Positions 1-11,410 of a stretch of DNA of 64,000 bases are shown piece by piece. The stretch's first letter is position 1. Each line of letters begins with the position of its first letter. The position numbers were made by a program, and so were the translations under genes. The notes under the pieces are model-generated. The model did not search any database. It saw only the letters and a list, made by a program, of their open reading frames with translations, and was not told where the DNA came from. The stretch is from Amphibalanus amphitrite. Its lineage: Eukaryota; Arthropoda; Thecostraca; Balanomorpha; Balanidae. The stretch is taken from positions 248,001-312,000 of the forward strand of contig NW_024882323.1 of assembly GCF_019059575.1 (NCBI RefSeq). Reading direction: 5' to 3'.

Positions 1-1010
1 ATGATATTTATTCTGTAAACGCTTTTTCACGCATTCCTGTTTATGTGTCTAATTTATTTTCAGTGTTTTGGTTTTACTTTTAGCTTGGAAACGCTGTATG
101 CCTTTGTTTCAACAGATGTATTTTAGTAGTTTAGATATCGGTTGTAATTAATTACCCACGATGGGTAGTAATTATCATTACCGATTTGCAGGTTCATCAA
201 CGAATTCCCGAGTGTTTTGCATTGTTGCATATTTTGTTGCGCCCTCGCAGCAGCCGGGGTCCTTATCAGCCCGTCCGTCCAGAGTTTGAGGTTGTGTGAG
301 TGAGAGGATGATATTGCAACATAAGGCACTATGTTTTACCGGAGAGGACCGCATTTTGGAGGTCAGTAAAGAGCAGTTTCTCGTCCACCTCTGCCGGAAA
401 ATGGACCTTATTGAATGTGTGCAGTGTGATGTTGACGTGCTTCCGAATGCCAGTGTTGGGAAGAATGATTGCCAGTAAGGATAGATAAGGATGCATGTGT
501 GAATCTGTGAATGACTCGTTTTACTCGATGTGTGCTGAGGCGAATCTTGATTGGTTACTTGTCCGAGCTCAAATGTGCGTTATTTGGGACAAGGAATAAT
601 TTTTACGATAGGTTTTCGATAACGGTCCGAATAAAATAAGAATGTGAGCTGCTGGTTTTGCCATCCTTTGCAGTAGTTAATCAAAAACGTGCCTTATAAA
701 CGAGCTGCCTAAACAATAGTCATACTGGCCACTGGGGGACGGGAGTCGATAGAGGGAATCTGGCTCGATCTAATTGGTTGACTTCCATGTCACAAGCGAC
801 TAGCGAGTCGTCAGATATTAGATCCTACACAAACATTCTCTATTCACCTTTTGCAACTTTGCATTTCATCTAAAAATTCATAGATTCATTCATTGCTATT
901 CAACTGACGGCGACTATATAGCAGTGACATCACAAGCCCACCGCTGCAATACTAACTCCGCAAGAAAACGCTTGAAGATACGGCAATGGGATATTGAAAC
1001 AGCAATGTTC
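1..1010. other. Non-coding stretch, nothing recognised
   Basis: I see only short reading frames without splice context and no clear repeat structure. It may be intergenic DNA or part of an intron of a gene outside the window. Confidence 0.4.
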
Positions 1011-3638
1011 TAACCCTCGCCGGCCGGGGCGGGGGGGGGGGTCCCATAGGTTTTTTTTCGCGATAGCTCCGAACACGCTGGCGATAGAGAGCTGAAACTT
1101 GGCATACCTGACCTTTGATTCAAGCCGGATCTTTTGACACCAACCACATTTTTGGGTCAGGTCAGGTCACTGACCTATGAGTTATGACGTCATAAGTGAA
1201 CCTCTGCACGGTCTTCAGATGTCGCAACTTCGCAACGCCCTCACTGCCAGAGGAGATGTCACAGGGAAATGAAACTTGCAGGATCTAGTATCCATTATGG
1301 TCTCACAACTAGTATATCTCGGATTTTTCCTAAAGGTCAAATCAGGTCAGGTCATTTTCGTGACCTCACCATTATAAGTCAATGGGGAAAAATGAAAACT
1401 GCTATTCTGGCACCGGGAACGACCTCCAACTATCTCAAGCACACAGAATCGTGATTTGATGCACTCCTTGCAAGGTTAGATGCGTCACTTTTGCAACGTT
1501 GACCTTGCGTGACATTTATGACGTCATCAAGGTCATATTAGTTTTTCGTCAATAACTTTGGATCAAATTAAGCTAGCGAGTCGGGAAAGCCACCAATGGA
1601 CTCAGGAAGACCTGCCGAATCGAATGGTATGCGACATGACCTCTTTCGACCAACTTCGTGACCTGAGGGAGCTGACCTGACCTTGACCTGAGGTCAACAC
1701 CCTAAGTTGACCTGAACCGAACAAAAAGTATATCAGTCGACGCGCCGGAGCGAGGCGAACACGATGCTGCCAAAATCGCGGCTCTGCGGCCGTTTTTTGC
1801 GAAGTTATTGACCAAAAACTGAACCGTACCTAGGGGCACTTGACTTGACCTCAGAGGTCACCGGTTGACCTAGGACCTTTAAAATCGGGTACCGTAAAGT
1901 GGGGCTATTTGAGACAGTGGGGCTATTTGAGACAGTAAGGTAGTGGTTTAGTAAAATCGCTCTAAAATGAAAACTGTTTGATATTTTTTCGTCATTTTTG
2001 CTTAGGCTGATGTGGAATTGAACAGTGAATGACCTGAATACCCTTTTTGAAAAATTTCGAAAAGTTTTGAAAGAAATTTGGTGTAAAATACGAAATACAG
2101 AAAAACGCACAATTTAAGTTGCTCGAAAAGGACCCCTACCTGCCGCTTAACATAGTTGAAATTTTAACAGCTTCGGCACTGCATCTATCGTTACTACCGT
2201 TTTACTTATAGGCTAAGCATATTTTTCATGAAAATATTATACATTGTTAACGTTACTGCCGATTGCGTAACCCATTGTCTCAGAATCCCGATGATGCCCA
2301 CCTGTTCAAACCTCAACCGATATGCCAAATAGCTACTGATAATGGTGATGCGATTGCACCCGAGAAGACTTACCACCATCTACCTGAAGTGCATCGAACG
2401 TTCGACATGAGCAACACCGATGAATCGGTCGTGGTCATAAACGTGCAGTGGGTTCATGGTAGGTACTTTTAGCAGCAAGCAATATTTACATGTTCGTAGT
2501 GTAACATAATGACCCTTTAGCTGGTGACCAAACTAGTTATTCTGATGAATATGTGCTGAAAATGTGCTTCATCAGTCACTGACTTAGTCGACAGTCAACA
2601 CATGTCTACCTTGGTTGACCAAAAAAACACCATATAAGATTATTTAACACATGAACGTACTGTTAGGTGAGCCTATGCAAGTAGGCTTGATGTGGTAGGG
2701 TAACCGGCCAATTGATACAGCATGCAGCGATCGAGGAAAATTGGCATAAATTCAAAACCGCTTAACATTTTTCTGTTATTTCTTCGCATGAAGATGTGCA
2801 ATGGAACAAGGAATCATGCAGACCATTCACTTAAATGTTTTGGGAAACCTTTTAGCTCGTTTGCTTCATTACGGTGTGCTTCATTAGGTAGCGAACCTGT
2901 CTCAAATAGCCCCACCGACTTTCAGTATGTCTGTTTTCACGCCACCGGGGCTATATACAAAAACTTTCTTTCAAAATGTTACTGTTGTTGACTTTAAAAT
3001 AGTCCTTGATGATCATTCTGCAAATTTGAAAGTTTAGGGTCACATCATATTATGATAGCCTTAGCATATAGTGATGCACTTTTATAACCTACCGAAATCA
3101 GAAGCATCCTACGAAAAAGGAAAAGATTGAATATAAAGGAAATATAACTGTTTTTGCAAAAACAATTTTTACCAGAATGATAAAAATTTAATTTCCAATC
3201 GCATGGCATTTAAAAAATTATCTCTAGCGTGACCGATTTTCTTCAATTTCTTCGTAACTAAAACTGTCTCAAATAGCCCCACCCTATGGGGCTATTTGAG
3301 ACAGGCTTTAACTAAAAAAATATCCTTAATCATTATAACTAGCTGAACCAAAATGCACCTATATGAAAGAGCTTACGGAGAACTACATTTTTACAATTTA
3401 CATGCTATAAGGAATATGAACCGTCTTAAAGGGAGAGGCCAAAAACTGTAAAATCCGTTTCAAATAGCCCCACTTTACGGTACCAATCTCTGCGTCTCGT
3501 AACGGCGCACACGCTCGTTTTTTTTCCGCGACGCGTTAACTCCACCAGGGGCGAAACGGCGAGGGGGGGGGTCGTACCCGCCCCTCCCCCCTCGGCCGGC
3601 GCTATATGTAGAAAACCAATAGGTCCGGCGAGGGTTAA
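1011..3638. mobile_element. TTAA-type AGGTCA-rich element, copy 1 (with nested insertion)
   Basis: The left end reads TAACCCTCGCCGG and the right end reads CCGGCGAGGGTTAA, an inverted pair. The last four bases suit a TTAA target duplication; the left flank reads CTAA, so one base has changed. Just inside each end is a long G run followed by a C-rich stretch. The interior holds many TGACCT/AGGTCA motifs, for example around 1155-1175, 1340-1360 and 1660-1700. It ends with the same segment (GACCTAGGACCTTTAAAAT, then a GCACACGCTCG-like motif) found in the copy at 12.8 kb. A 1.6-kb element is nested at 1892-3480. TTAA flanks plus a CCC start are typical of piggyBac-type elements. No transposase ORF is visible, so it is non-autonomous. 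Confidence 0.65.
1892..3480. mobile_element. TA-flanked inverted-repeat element nested in copy 1
   Basis: The ends carry an inverted repeat of about 24 bp starting CCGTAAAGTGGGGCTATTTG with one mismatch between arms, flanked by TA on both sides (1890-1891 and 3481-3482). This suits a Tc1/mariner/pogo-type TA duplication. The terminal motif is repeated in tandem at the left end (1902-1937) and occurs again inside at about 2898-2917 and 3263-3303. Removing the element restores continuity of the host element. Short ORFs inside show no transposase signature, so it looks non-autonomous. Confidence 0.6.
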
Positions 3639-4717
3639 ATGTCGTACTTGGTCTCCCTTGCATAAAAGACGCAAATAATGTCACCTTGCATTAATGAGAA
3701 AAGGGTCTGCTATCTTCGCAGTACAGCCTCTTATACGTTATTGGCCCCGCAAACACGCTCAAAATGCACAATCGTACCGTCTATTGGCACTTAGCACAGT
3801 AGAAAACACGCTGGTCCCACTACCAGATCTAAAAAAGGTACACCTTAATAGACTGATCCTCGGTTCACAAAAATGTCAGAAATCGGCACAGCAGTATCGC
3901 ATCTTTCACAAATATCTATAAAAAAAAGGTTTCGCTTTGTCGATACCGTGGTTATTGCGGCTATTTCTATATAGCAAATAACACCATTCTTATCCCGAGT
4001 AATTGCGCCGATTAGTCCCGCATAAAACAATGCTTGGCTTGGCATCTTTGAATTATTAGGCATTAGCTTCTCAATCGTTGAATATATGCACTGTATGCAA
4101 TCACTATTGAGTAGTCGAGCATTCAATACGAATTGGTTATATAGGTAACGGCAGCAATGGAATAAAAATAAAGTATGCCTCGATCGATTAGTATCTATAC
4201 AAATTAGAGCAAATGACCATGACATAATCATTCGTTCTGGAACAATAGTGAATTAGTGACCTCAAATCGTTTCGAAGTATTTTGCTACAAAAACGGAATG
4301 TCAATATTTCGAGTGCCTTAATCGCCATATCTGCCAAGTGCCAATAAGAAGACCATTCAATGTGTAGTTATATCACAATTCAAAAGAAACCTGGAATGAC
4401 ATTGCTTGAAAACGCCATTAAATAAAAAAAGGCCAATTAAATCCAATGGCGTACTGAAATAACCTGACATCGAAGTTCATATCACAATCTTAGCCACGGC
4501 CATGGACACTGGACAGGGACCCTCTGAAAATCAGACGTCACCATCTTTATGCTGATGCCTCACTGACATCTGACATCACACTGTTACTAACATCAGTGAC
4601 AAATGTCACACTAATAAACGAGTGTCACACTCTCAACTGACGTCACGCTTTCAAATAGCGTCACACTCACCCATTAACACCGCACTCACTACCTTTTTCC
4701 ATCGCCCCACAAAACGT
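3639..4717. other. Spacer downstream of the claudin-like gene
   Basis: No gene is recognised. Around 4495-4680 there is a degenerate run rich in GTGACA/TGACATCAC motifs. Part of this stretch must hold the 3' UTR of the minus-strand gene that ends at 4718. Confidence 0.4.
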
Positions 4718-7537
4718 CTATCTACCAGAGAAGATGACTGGCTCGTCGTCGCCCATATGTTCATGATCGTGATGAAGTGTCGCCATGAGAGGATGCACCT
4801 TCTTCTTCTTGCCCGAGGTGTAGAACACGCAGACGGCACAGACGATGTTGGTGATGAAGCATACCAGCGCCATGATGAAGCTATAGCTGATGATGGACAT
4901 GAAGGAGGCGGTCAGTGTTTAGTGTTTGTGTTTGTGAAAATGGTCGGAGTTTTTAGAGTTGGTCGATATCACTTAGTTAAGAACGCACATTTTATTGGGA
5001 TAGTCTAAGGTGTTACAAAAAGTTAATTGAAAGCAATCTTACTACCTACGGCTACATCACTTGCTAATTGCCATCAAACTCATTAGCGAATTCGATCTAG
5101 ACGGCCTCGTCAAAAATAGATAAATCAATCAATCAATCAATTGATAAATAAATATAAATAAATAAATAAATAAATGAATGAATAAATAACACCGGCTTTT
5201 CATCCTTAAAGGTAGAAAATTCTCACGAGTTCTTGTTCAATGTTTATCAGCTGTCGTAACCAACATCAGCCCATCAAAGGAACGTAAAGTGCGATAAAAA
5301 AAGAACAAGAACGCGCAATAGACGTCGCAGCTCACCCGTAGCTCCAGGTACAATGGTCAGGGTCCAGCTTCGACGGTCTGGCAGTGTTTTCATACTTCAC
5401 CACCGACTCTTGGACCTGAATCACGACCAGCTTCACACCGGCTGGGGGAGAAGAGGAGACACAGATAGTGACATACCTGTGATACCATAATTACAGACAC
5501 ACACACAGGTGAGTGGCGGCTTCACGAGGAGAGAAGGGGAGACACAAAATGATAGGACTGATGAGTGATAGTTTCACTTGGGGGAAATGGGAGACACAAA
5601 ATGATAGGGAAGCGGCGGCTTCACTGGAGGAGATGGGAAGACATCATTCAATAGCAGGTGAGTCATGGCATGCGGCGAAACATCGAGGGCTTGTCAACGA
5701 CACATCGATGGGGTCTACTACCCATTGCCTCATTATGCTAGGTAATGACATATAACTATTGCCGTTAGAATATATAGATTGAAGGTACCCATGGTCACAA
5801 ATCATTACTGATTTAGTACAGAACGGCAGAGACGGCTGCAAAGCTCACTATACAATTCTGAACTCACCACAGATGATGTAGGTTAGTAGTACATAAGCCC
5901 AATGAGCCGTTCCAAGATATAGAGCGGTAATACTCACCGCAAATGAAGTACAGACAGCCGGTGAGGCGTTTGAAGGTGTAGCGCGGGACCCGCATCGAGT
6001 ACCATGAGAAGAAGATGGTGAGCAGCTGCATCAGCACAGAGAGCACCGAGAACGCCAGGCTGGTCCGCCAGAATCCTGAGGACGGCACGTCAGTCGTCTG
6101 TTTATTTCGCTCTAGTGCACACTACACTCGGACCGGTTTAAAAATGGCTATTTCTGTCAATGTAATAGCGAGTGATGGCGATAAAACAAGCGAAAGAAAA
6201 CCTCACATTTCTATAAAACTTTAGGAACAGAAAAAAACATACGGACAAGGCTGTAGCAAAACTTCAAATGGTGCGAGTAAACCAGGAATCTAAACATGCA
6301 ACCGTCACGAACGAACGAAAACGGTATTATTTCCAAAGTGGCTTGAATATTCGTATTGGCATGGAATAAAACCGATTAAACGGACATTTTGCCCCATCCA
6401 CAAGGCAGCCCCCGGTCTCACCTATGAGTACGTTGATGGGATGGTCTGCCGGCAGTTCTGGAACGCTGAACACCTTGTGGTTTCGGCAGGCCGCTGGATA
6501 CGGACACAGATAAACACAGACGTCAAAACTTTATGCGAGACATATCAGGAAAAATAGCAAAACAGCATCCAGCAAAAACATTGAGTGAACTGGAAACATG
6601 CTTTGAACGCAGAAATTTGTAAAAGCAAACGCCATTTGCAAGACTAAATTGCGTTTGGTACATGTAGCATTTGACGATCATCGCAAAAAATCATTAGATG
6701 GACAGTGCACAGCTATAGCTGTGTTGTTCATTCAGCTCTACTCTTATATGCGTGAGCTTACGTAGGTACTAAAAAATAACGATCCCATCCGTACTCACTT
6801 ATAACAAACGCCTGACCGGGCAGGTTTGTATCATTATCCAGCACGGTTTTGCAGGACTTCCAGAGGCCGCCGTGAGCCGAGAGAAGGGCGGCACGGCTGA
6901 TGTCAGGAAGACCGGGGTGCTCCTCTTCGTCTGCTCCAATACACCGGGTCACGTACCTGGCGAGGGTACCGGTCACAGGTATAAAATGTGAAGTTTGACT
7001 CCCAGTTTAGACACGGAGCAACACGGAGCAACACGGAGCAGGAATAGGAAATTTGGGAAAAGTCACGGTTTACAAGAGTTAACGACGGAACCAACAGAGA
7101 ATCAGCAAGGAGAGATACGAAGAGTGAAAGAGCTACCCCGAAGCAAACTGTTCCATAAAGAATGTCGACATATCCATTTAATTCAACACTTTTTCTACAT
7201 GAGCGGAGCCACGCTTTGCTTCGTTTTATGCTGTATTTTATTCATAACAGTAATTTATGCGCTGACGGAATGCAGTATCCCGTACTGTAGGTAAAAGTCT
7301 ATTTTACACGAATAAATGCTCCTAGCACATGCATAAATAATTACCTTATCCTAGCAATAAGACATGAAATAAGCACAAATACTGCAGTACCGACCAGTAG
7401 TTAGTCGATATGGATACGATCCATGTGAGCAGACTCATCGCCGCCAGCCACAGACAGAGTATAAGCAGCTTCCTCTCGAAGATGACCGCCCGGGCAGCCT
7501 GCTTACTGTCCATCTGAGTTCCACCGTGGAGCGACAT
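4718..7537 (-). CDS. Claudin/PMP22/stargazin-like four-pass membrane protein, six exons
   Basis: Spliced model on the minus strand: 7537-7395, 6956-6799, 6493-6422, 6075-5938, 5441-5336, 4886-4718. All junctions are GT-AG and phases agree, giving 261 aa. Predicted membrane segments are near residues 22-44, 128-149, 161-180 and 207-228. The first outer loop has the superfamily pattern: W48, the G-L-W motif at 78-80, C83, and a second cysteine at 103. The sequence around W48 (STNYWYVTR) resembles calcium-channel gamma/stargazin proteins. The 33-residue C-terminal tail has KKKK, a His-rich patch (HHDHEH) and ends DDEPVIFSGR. Such proteins act at the cell surface, in septate junctions or as channel auxiliary subunits; which role applies cannot be told here. 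The first donor (GTCGGT) is the weakest splice site; it was chosen because it restores W48 and the frame. Confidence 0.8.
5110..5186. repeat. AATA/ATCA microsatellite in the claudin-like gene intron 5
   Basis: A run of AATCA units passes into AAATA units, then AATG. It is a simple repeat inside the intron between exons 5 and 6. Confidence 0.7.
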
Positions 7538-9700
7538 GGTGATCGCTTACTCGCTGTGGAAAAACAGGTAAACGACGTGTTTAAGTGCTGTAGCTTTGCT
7601 GGTCTGCACACATTTGAGGAAATTTGTGGGGAAAATTAAATCGTGAAATCGAGATGCGATGGTTTCTGTTGACTGACGTATCTGTATCTTAGCTTACGAA
7701 TGACTGAAGTTGTATCGTGAAAATTTTTGTAGACTTTTAGCTATGTATTTGTATTTTGTATTTGTATTTATTCAGTTTATTGCCAACAGGACAGATTCCC
7801 AATGATAGGCAAAGTCGAGTAGATAAAACACAAACAATAAATAAATAAATATGCGTCACAACATTACAGATGGTCACTTGTCAGGCACCTGGCTAGTCGT
7901 GCGATAATCGTCGCCTTGCCGTCACAGAACATATCAACGGTAGGGCAGCGTGCAAGAAAAACATTGGTGAGTCTGGGTAATCTACAACATGCCGTTTTTA
8001 ATAGTATTCACTCTGGCGACAGGCTCGAAAAAAGCAGCACGGTAGCGAGTGCTTCTGGATGGTACACGAATAGAGAAACGTGTTCGGGATAATGTGTTCG
8101 GGATAATTATATAGTGTTCTTTCCGAAGCTCAGCATCCAAGCATCTGTATGGTGTCTGACACAGTTGCAACACTGTATCCCGTTGACTCCAAATGCACAC
8201 GTTCGATTAGCAGACCTGCATCGTGCAATAAACAAATATGGTGTCAAATGAACAAGGTTGAGAGCCGAGACAGACCGTGTGACTGCAGACTGGTTGCTAA
8301 ACAAATGTCGGTATTCAGCAGATAGGGAAAACCGAAAAGGTTTTTTCACTGAACCAGTGTGAAACGTGACAAAATAGGCAGAAATCCAGGCTTGGAGTGG
8401 AACCGGAGTCGGAAGACGGAACACTTTACTCGCAGCCGGAGGTGGAATAGTTGGCCAACGCCTGAGCCGTCAAAACTTAAAGGCTCCACATCGCTCATTG
8501 CATGACGTGCGTAATACACTGTAATACTGTATGTCGGTACCTATAGGTAGGTCAGGAGCAGTGCACGAACCTGATTTATGGAGTCAAGTGGGGCAGATCT
8601 CGTAAGCCGTCCACCTGCCGAAGAAGTGGTTCATCCGCCCTGCCGGGCCCAGCTCACCCTCCAATCTTCTGCGATACAGCTGACCTCGTGTGGACTCTCA
8701 GACCGTCTTGCCCGTCAATGCAATGGTCTCCAAAAACTATCAGCATTCACAGATGAAAGTTTCACTCTTCTGTTGGATTTATGAAATTGTGGTTCACAAC
8801 CTTACACAATGCACTAGCGGAGGGATTCTCGGCAACCTCGATACTACCCCAACAAGTGAAATAATAGAAAACAATCAAAAGCCACGCTACAAATATACAC
8901 TCACAGCCGCTAGTGCCAGGGCAATCCGCACTGCGACTGCGGGGACGTGACGGGTGGCCCTGAGCGACCGCCTCGTCTGGCCACTATACACTGTGCTGAT
9001 AGAGCTGCGCACGGTTCGATGAGAGCCCGTCCAACAGAGCCCCGAAAAGTGACCGACCGGGCTAACGACAGTGCCCTGTGCTGATAGAGCTGCACATGGC
9101 GCAGCGAGGACCCGCCCGACAGAGCTGCGACCGGTGGGACCGCTGGATTGGCCATCGTACTTTATGCTGATAGAGCTATGCACGACACGACGAGAACCCG
9201 CCCGACAGAGCTCTGAGCAGTCGACTGTGTCGGGAGCAGGGTCCTAACGGTGCGGGCTGGGCTGCGGTTTGACTGCGGTTGCGTTGCGGTCACAGACAGC
9301 AGTCGTGCACTGTGGAGCCGTGCCGTCACCGTGTGCAGTTGGCAGTTGCATTGTATATGGTATGCCGTACGACCAAATATGAGCTCTCACCAGGCTTCTG
9401 AATACTTAATTTTCAGCCTGAAACATTGCAATTTCAGGCATTTTAATTGAGGTAAATTTTTGCAGTAAAATAGTGCGGTGTGCAAATGCTGAGGAATCTT
9501 TTATTGTCCAGTGCTGCCACCTACAAACGTTACAGTTGAGGACAAAGCTCTTTGGGATCGTCAAATGTGATAGCGTATTTATTGATAAGGAAAATATCGG
9601 TGTTGGTGAGCGCAATCTTTTCATCATCTTTGCAATGCCCTCAAGGCTGGCTTTGATTAAGTATGCGTCAATAGCTTAGCGCAGCGCCACGGGGAGCAAT
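7538..9700. other. 5' flank of the claudin-like gene and spacer
   Basis: This region lies upstream of the minus-strand start codon at 7537, so promoter and 5' UTR should be near its left side; no clear TATA or initiator could be singled out. An AT-rich patch at about 7740-7850, with TTTATT runs and AAATA units, looks like an old retroposon tail. Beyond that I see no coding exon. Confidence 0.35.
8985..9235. repeat. Three degenerate tandem units of about 82-89 bp
   Basis: The motif TGCTGATAGAGCT recurs at about 8995, 9079 and 9166. Each time it is followed about 30 bases later by a GAGAGCCCG/GAACCCGCCC-type block and CAACAGAG or GACAGAG. The units are diverged. No function is evident. Confidence 0.55.
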
Positions 9701-9714
9701 GCCGCTTCAACCCT

Positions 9715-10810
9715 ATTGGCCGTAGTGTCTAACGGTGGCGGCCATATTGCGCAGACCAGAAACCGGCTGCCGCCTGTGTTGAGGAATAGGGAATTCGGGA
9801 CCTCGATTTACGTTTGCGGCCGCCGTATCCGTTACGTTCAAGTTACGTAGATACGGAACCCGGCATCTTACGCAGAATTGAGTGGGGAACACGATCGTAT
9901 CTTCAGAATTCCTCAAATTCACTCGCCTGACCTACATTTGCCCCGGCCGAGGGGGTTGATTGAACCCACCTCGCTAATGCACCGCTAATTAAACTAGAAT
10001 TAAGCGGTAAAGTGGTCGTATGCGGCAAAGTATAATGCAGAGTGACTGGTAGGAACCCGCTGTAAGGGTCTCAGGTCAACCGGTGACCTCTGAGGTCAGG
10101 TCAAGTGATCTAAGGCACGGGTTCGGTTTTTGGTAAATAACTTCGCCAAAAATGGCCGTAGAGCCGCGATTTTGGCATCATCGTGTTCAGCTAGCTCAGG
10201 CGCATCGAGTGATATGCTTTTTGTTCGGGTCAGGTCAACTTAGGGTGTTGACCTCAGGTCAAGGTCAGGTCAGCACCCCCAGGTCACGAAGTTGGTCGAA
10301 AGAGGTCATGTCGCATATCATTCGATTCGGCAGGTCTTCCTGAGTCCATTGGTGGCTTTCCCGACTCACTAGCTCAATTTGATCGGGAGTTATTGAAGAA
10401 AAATGGTGACCCTTGTGACGTCACAAATGACGTCACGCAAGGGCAACAGTGCAAATATGAAGCATAGAACCTTGCAAAGAGTGCATGAAATCATGATTTT
10501 ATATGCTTGAGATAGTTTCAGATCATTCTCGGCGCCAAAATAACAATTTTCATATTTCCCCATTGACTTATAAGGGTTTAACGTATTAGTTCCTTATAGC
10601 TGATGATTTTTTAGGATTTCATCTTGTTCTCCACTCAATTCTGCGTAAGATGCCGGGTTCCGTGTCCACATAGCTTGAGCGTAACGGATGCAGCGACCGC
10701 AAACGTAAATCGAGGTCCCGAATTCCCTATTCCCCAGCACAGGCGGCGGCCGCTTTCTGGTCTGCGCAACATGGCGGCACCGTTGGACACCATTTGGCGG
10801 CCGATGCGCA
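9715..10810. repeat. Large inverted repeat (arms about 180 bp) around an element fragment
   Basis: The arm at about 9715-9900 and the arm at about 10620-10805 are reverse complements with scattered mismatches. Shared landmarks are GGGAATTCGGGACCTCGATT, CGCAGAATTGAGTGG and GCGCAGACCAGAAA. Similar peptides therefore appear on opposite strands, but neither arm looks like a gene. The roughly 700-bp spacer contains an inverted fragment of the AGGTCA-rich family. It may be a foldback-type element or a locally duplicated and inverted segment. Confidence 0.6.
10060..10590. mobile_element. AGGTCA-rich family, internal fragment (inverted)
   Basis: This stretch matches the reverse complement of about 1370-1860 in the first copy. 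Shared landmarks include GGTCGAAAGAGGTCATGTCG, the GACGTCA-containing block and the closing CCCATTGACTTATAA. It holds at least eight AGGTCA or TGACCT half-sites. The G-run ends are missing, so it is a truncated copy. Confidence 0.6.
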
Positions 10811-11410
10811 TTCCACATTATAGAGTTCAGTGCGCAGCGCTGAAATTATTGAATTGCGCGAATTCCAAGAACAATTTATTTCTCCAATTTAAACGAGGTT
10901 GCGACATTTCTTGCGCATTTTTGGATTACACATTTTTTCCCGCTTTTGTAATTGAAAATTGTAAATAAAATGCTTATGTTTTATCACATCATAATAAGTA
11001 ATTCTCAGATCACTCTTGGATCATTATGAATGAGATAGACTATTTTCGGTAATTATTTTGGATGTCATTTTAATGTTTGCTTATGGCCTGCCATCCCAAG
11101 CTTATGTCCAATTATGACAAGTTATACCAATACCAAGCTTATGGTTATTTTTATTGTAAAAAATGAGCTACTTATGTTTGTATTCTGTGATTTTTTCCAG
11201 TTTTTTTTTTTTTAAAGGGTGCAAAAATAGCCATGATATGTGTGCTAATTTACCTGCTAACATACATTTTTAAATTTGTGGCAGTTGCTAAAGCCAAGGA
11301 ATTGTTGAAGCAAATTAAATCTTTGCATGCACCTATTACTGTTATTGATATGTTAGACTTCGTCACCATTAAGCTTTTTCTGTCCTTAGCTTCCACCTTT
11401 GAAGTGAACT
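10811..11410. other. AT-rich upstream region of the zinc-finger gene
   Basis: This is the presumed promoter and 5' UTR region of the plus-strand zinc-finger gene. I see no convincing core promoter motif. The first in-frame ATG with a good downstream exon is at 11411. Confidence 0.35.
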
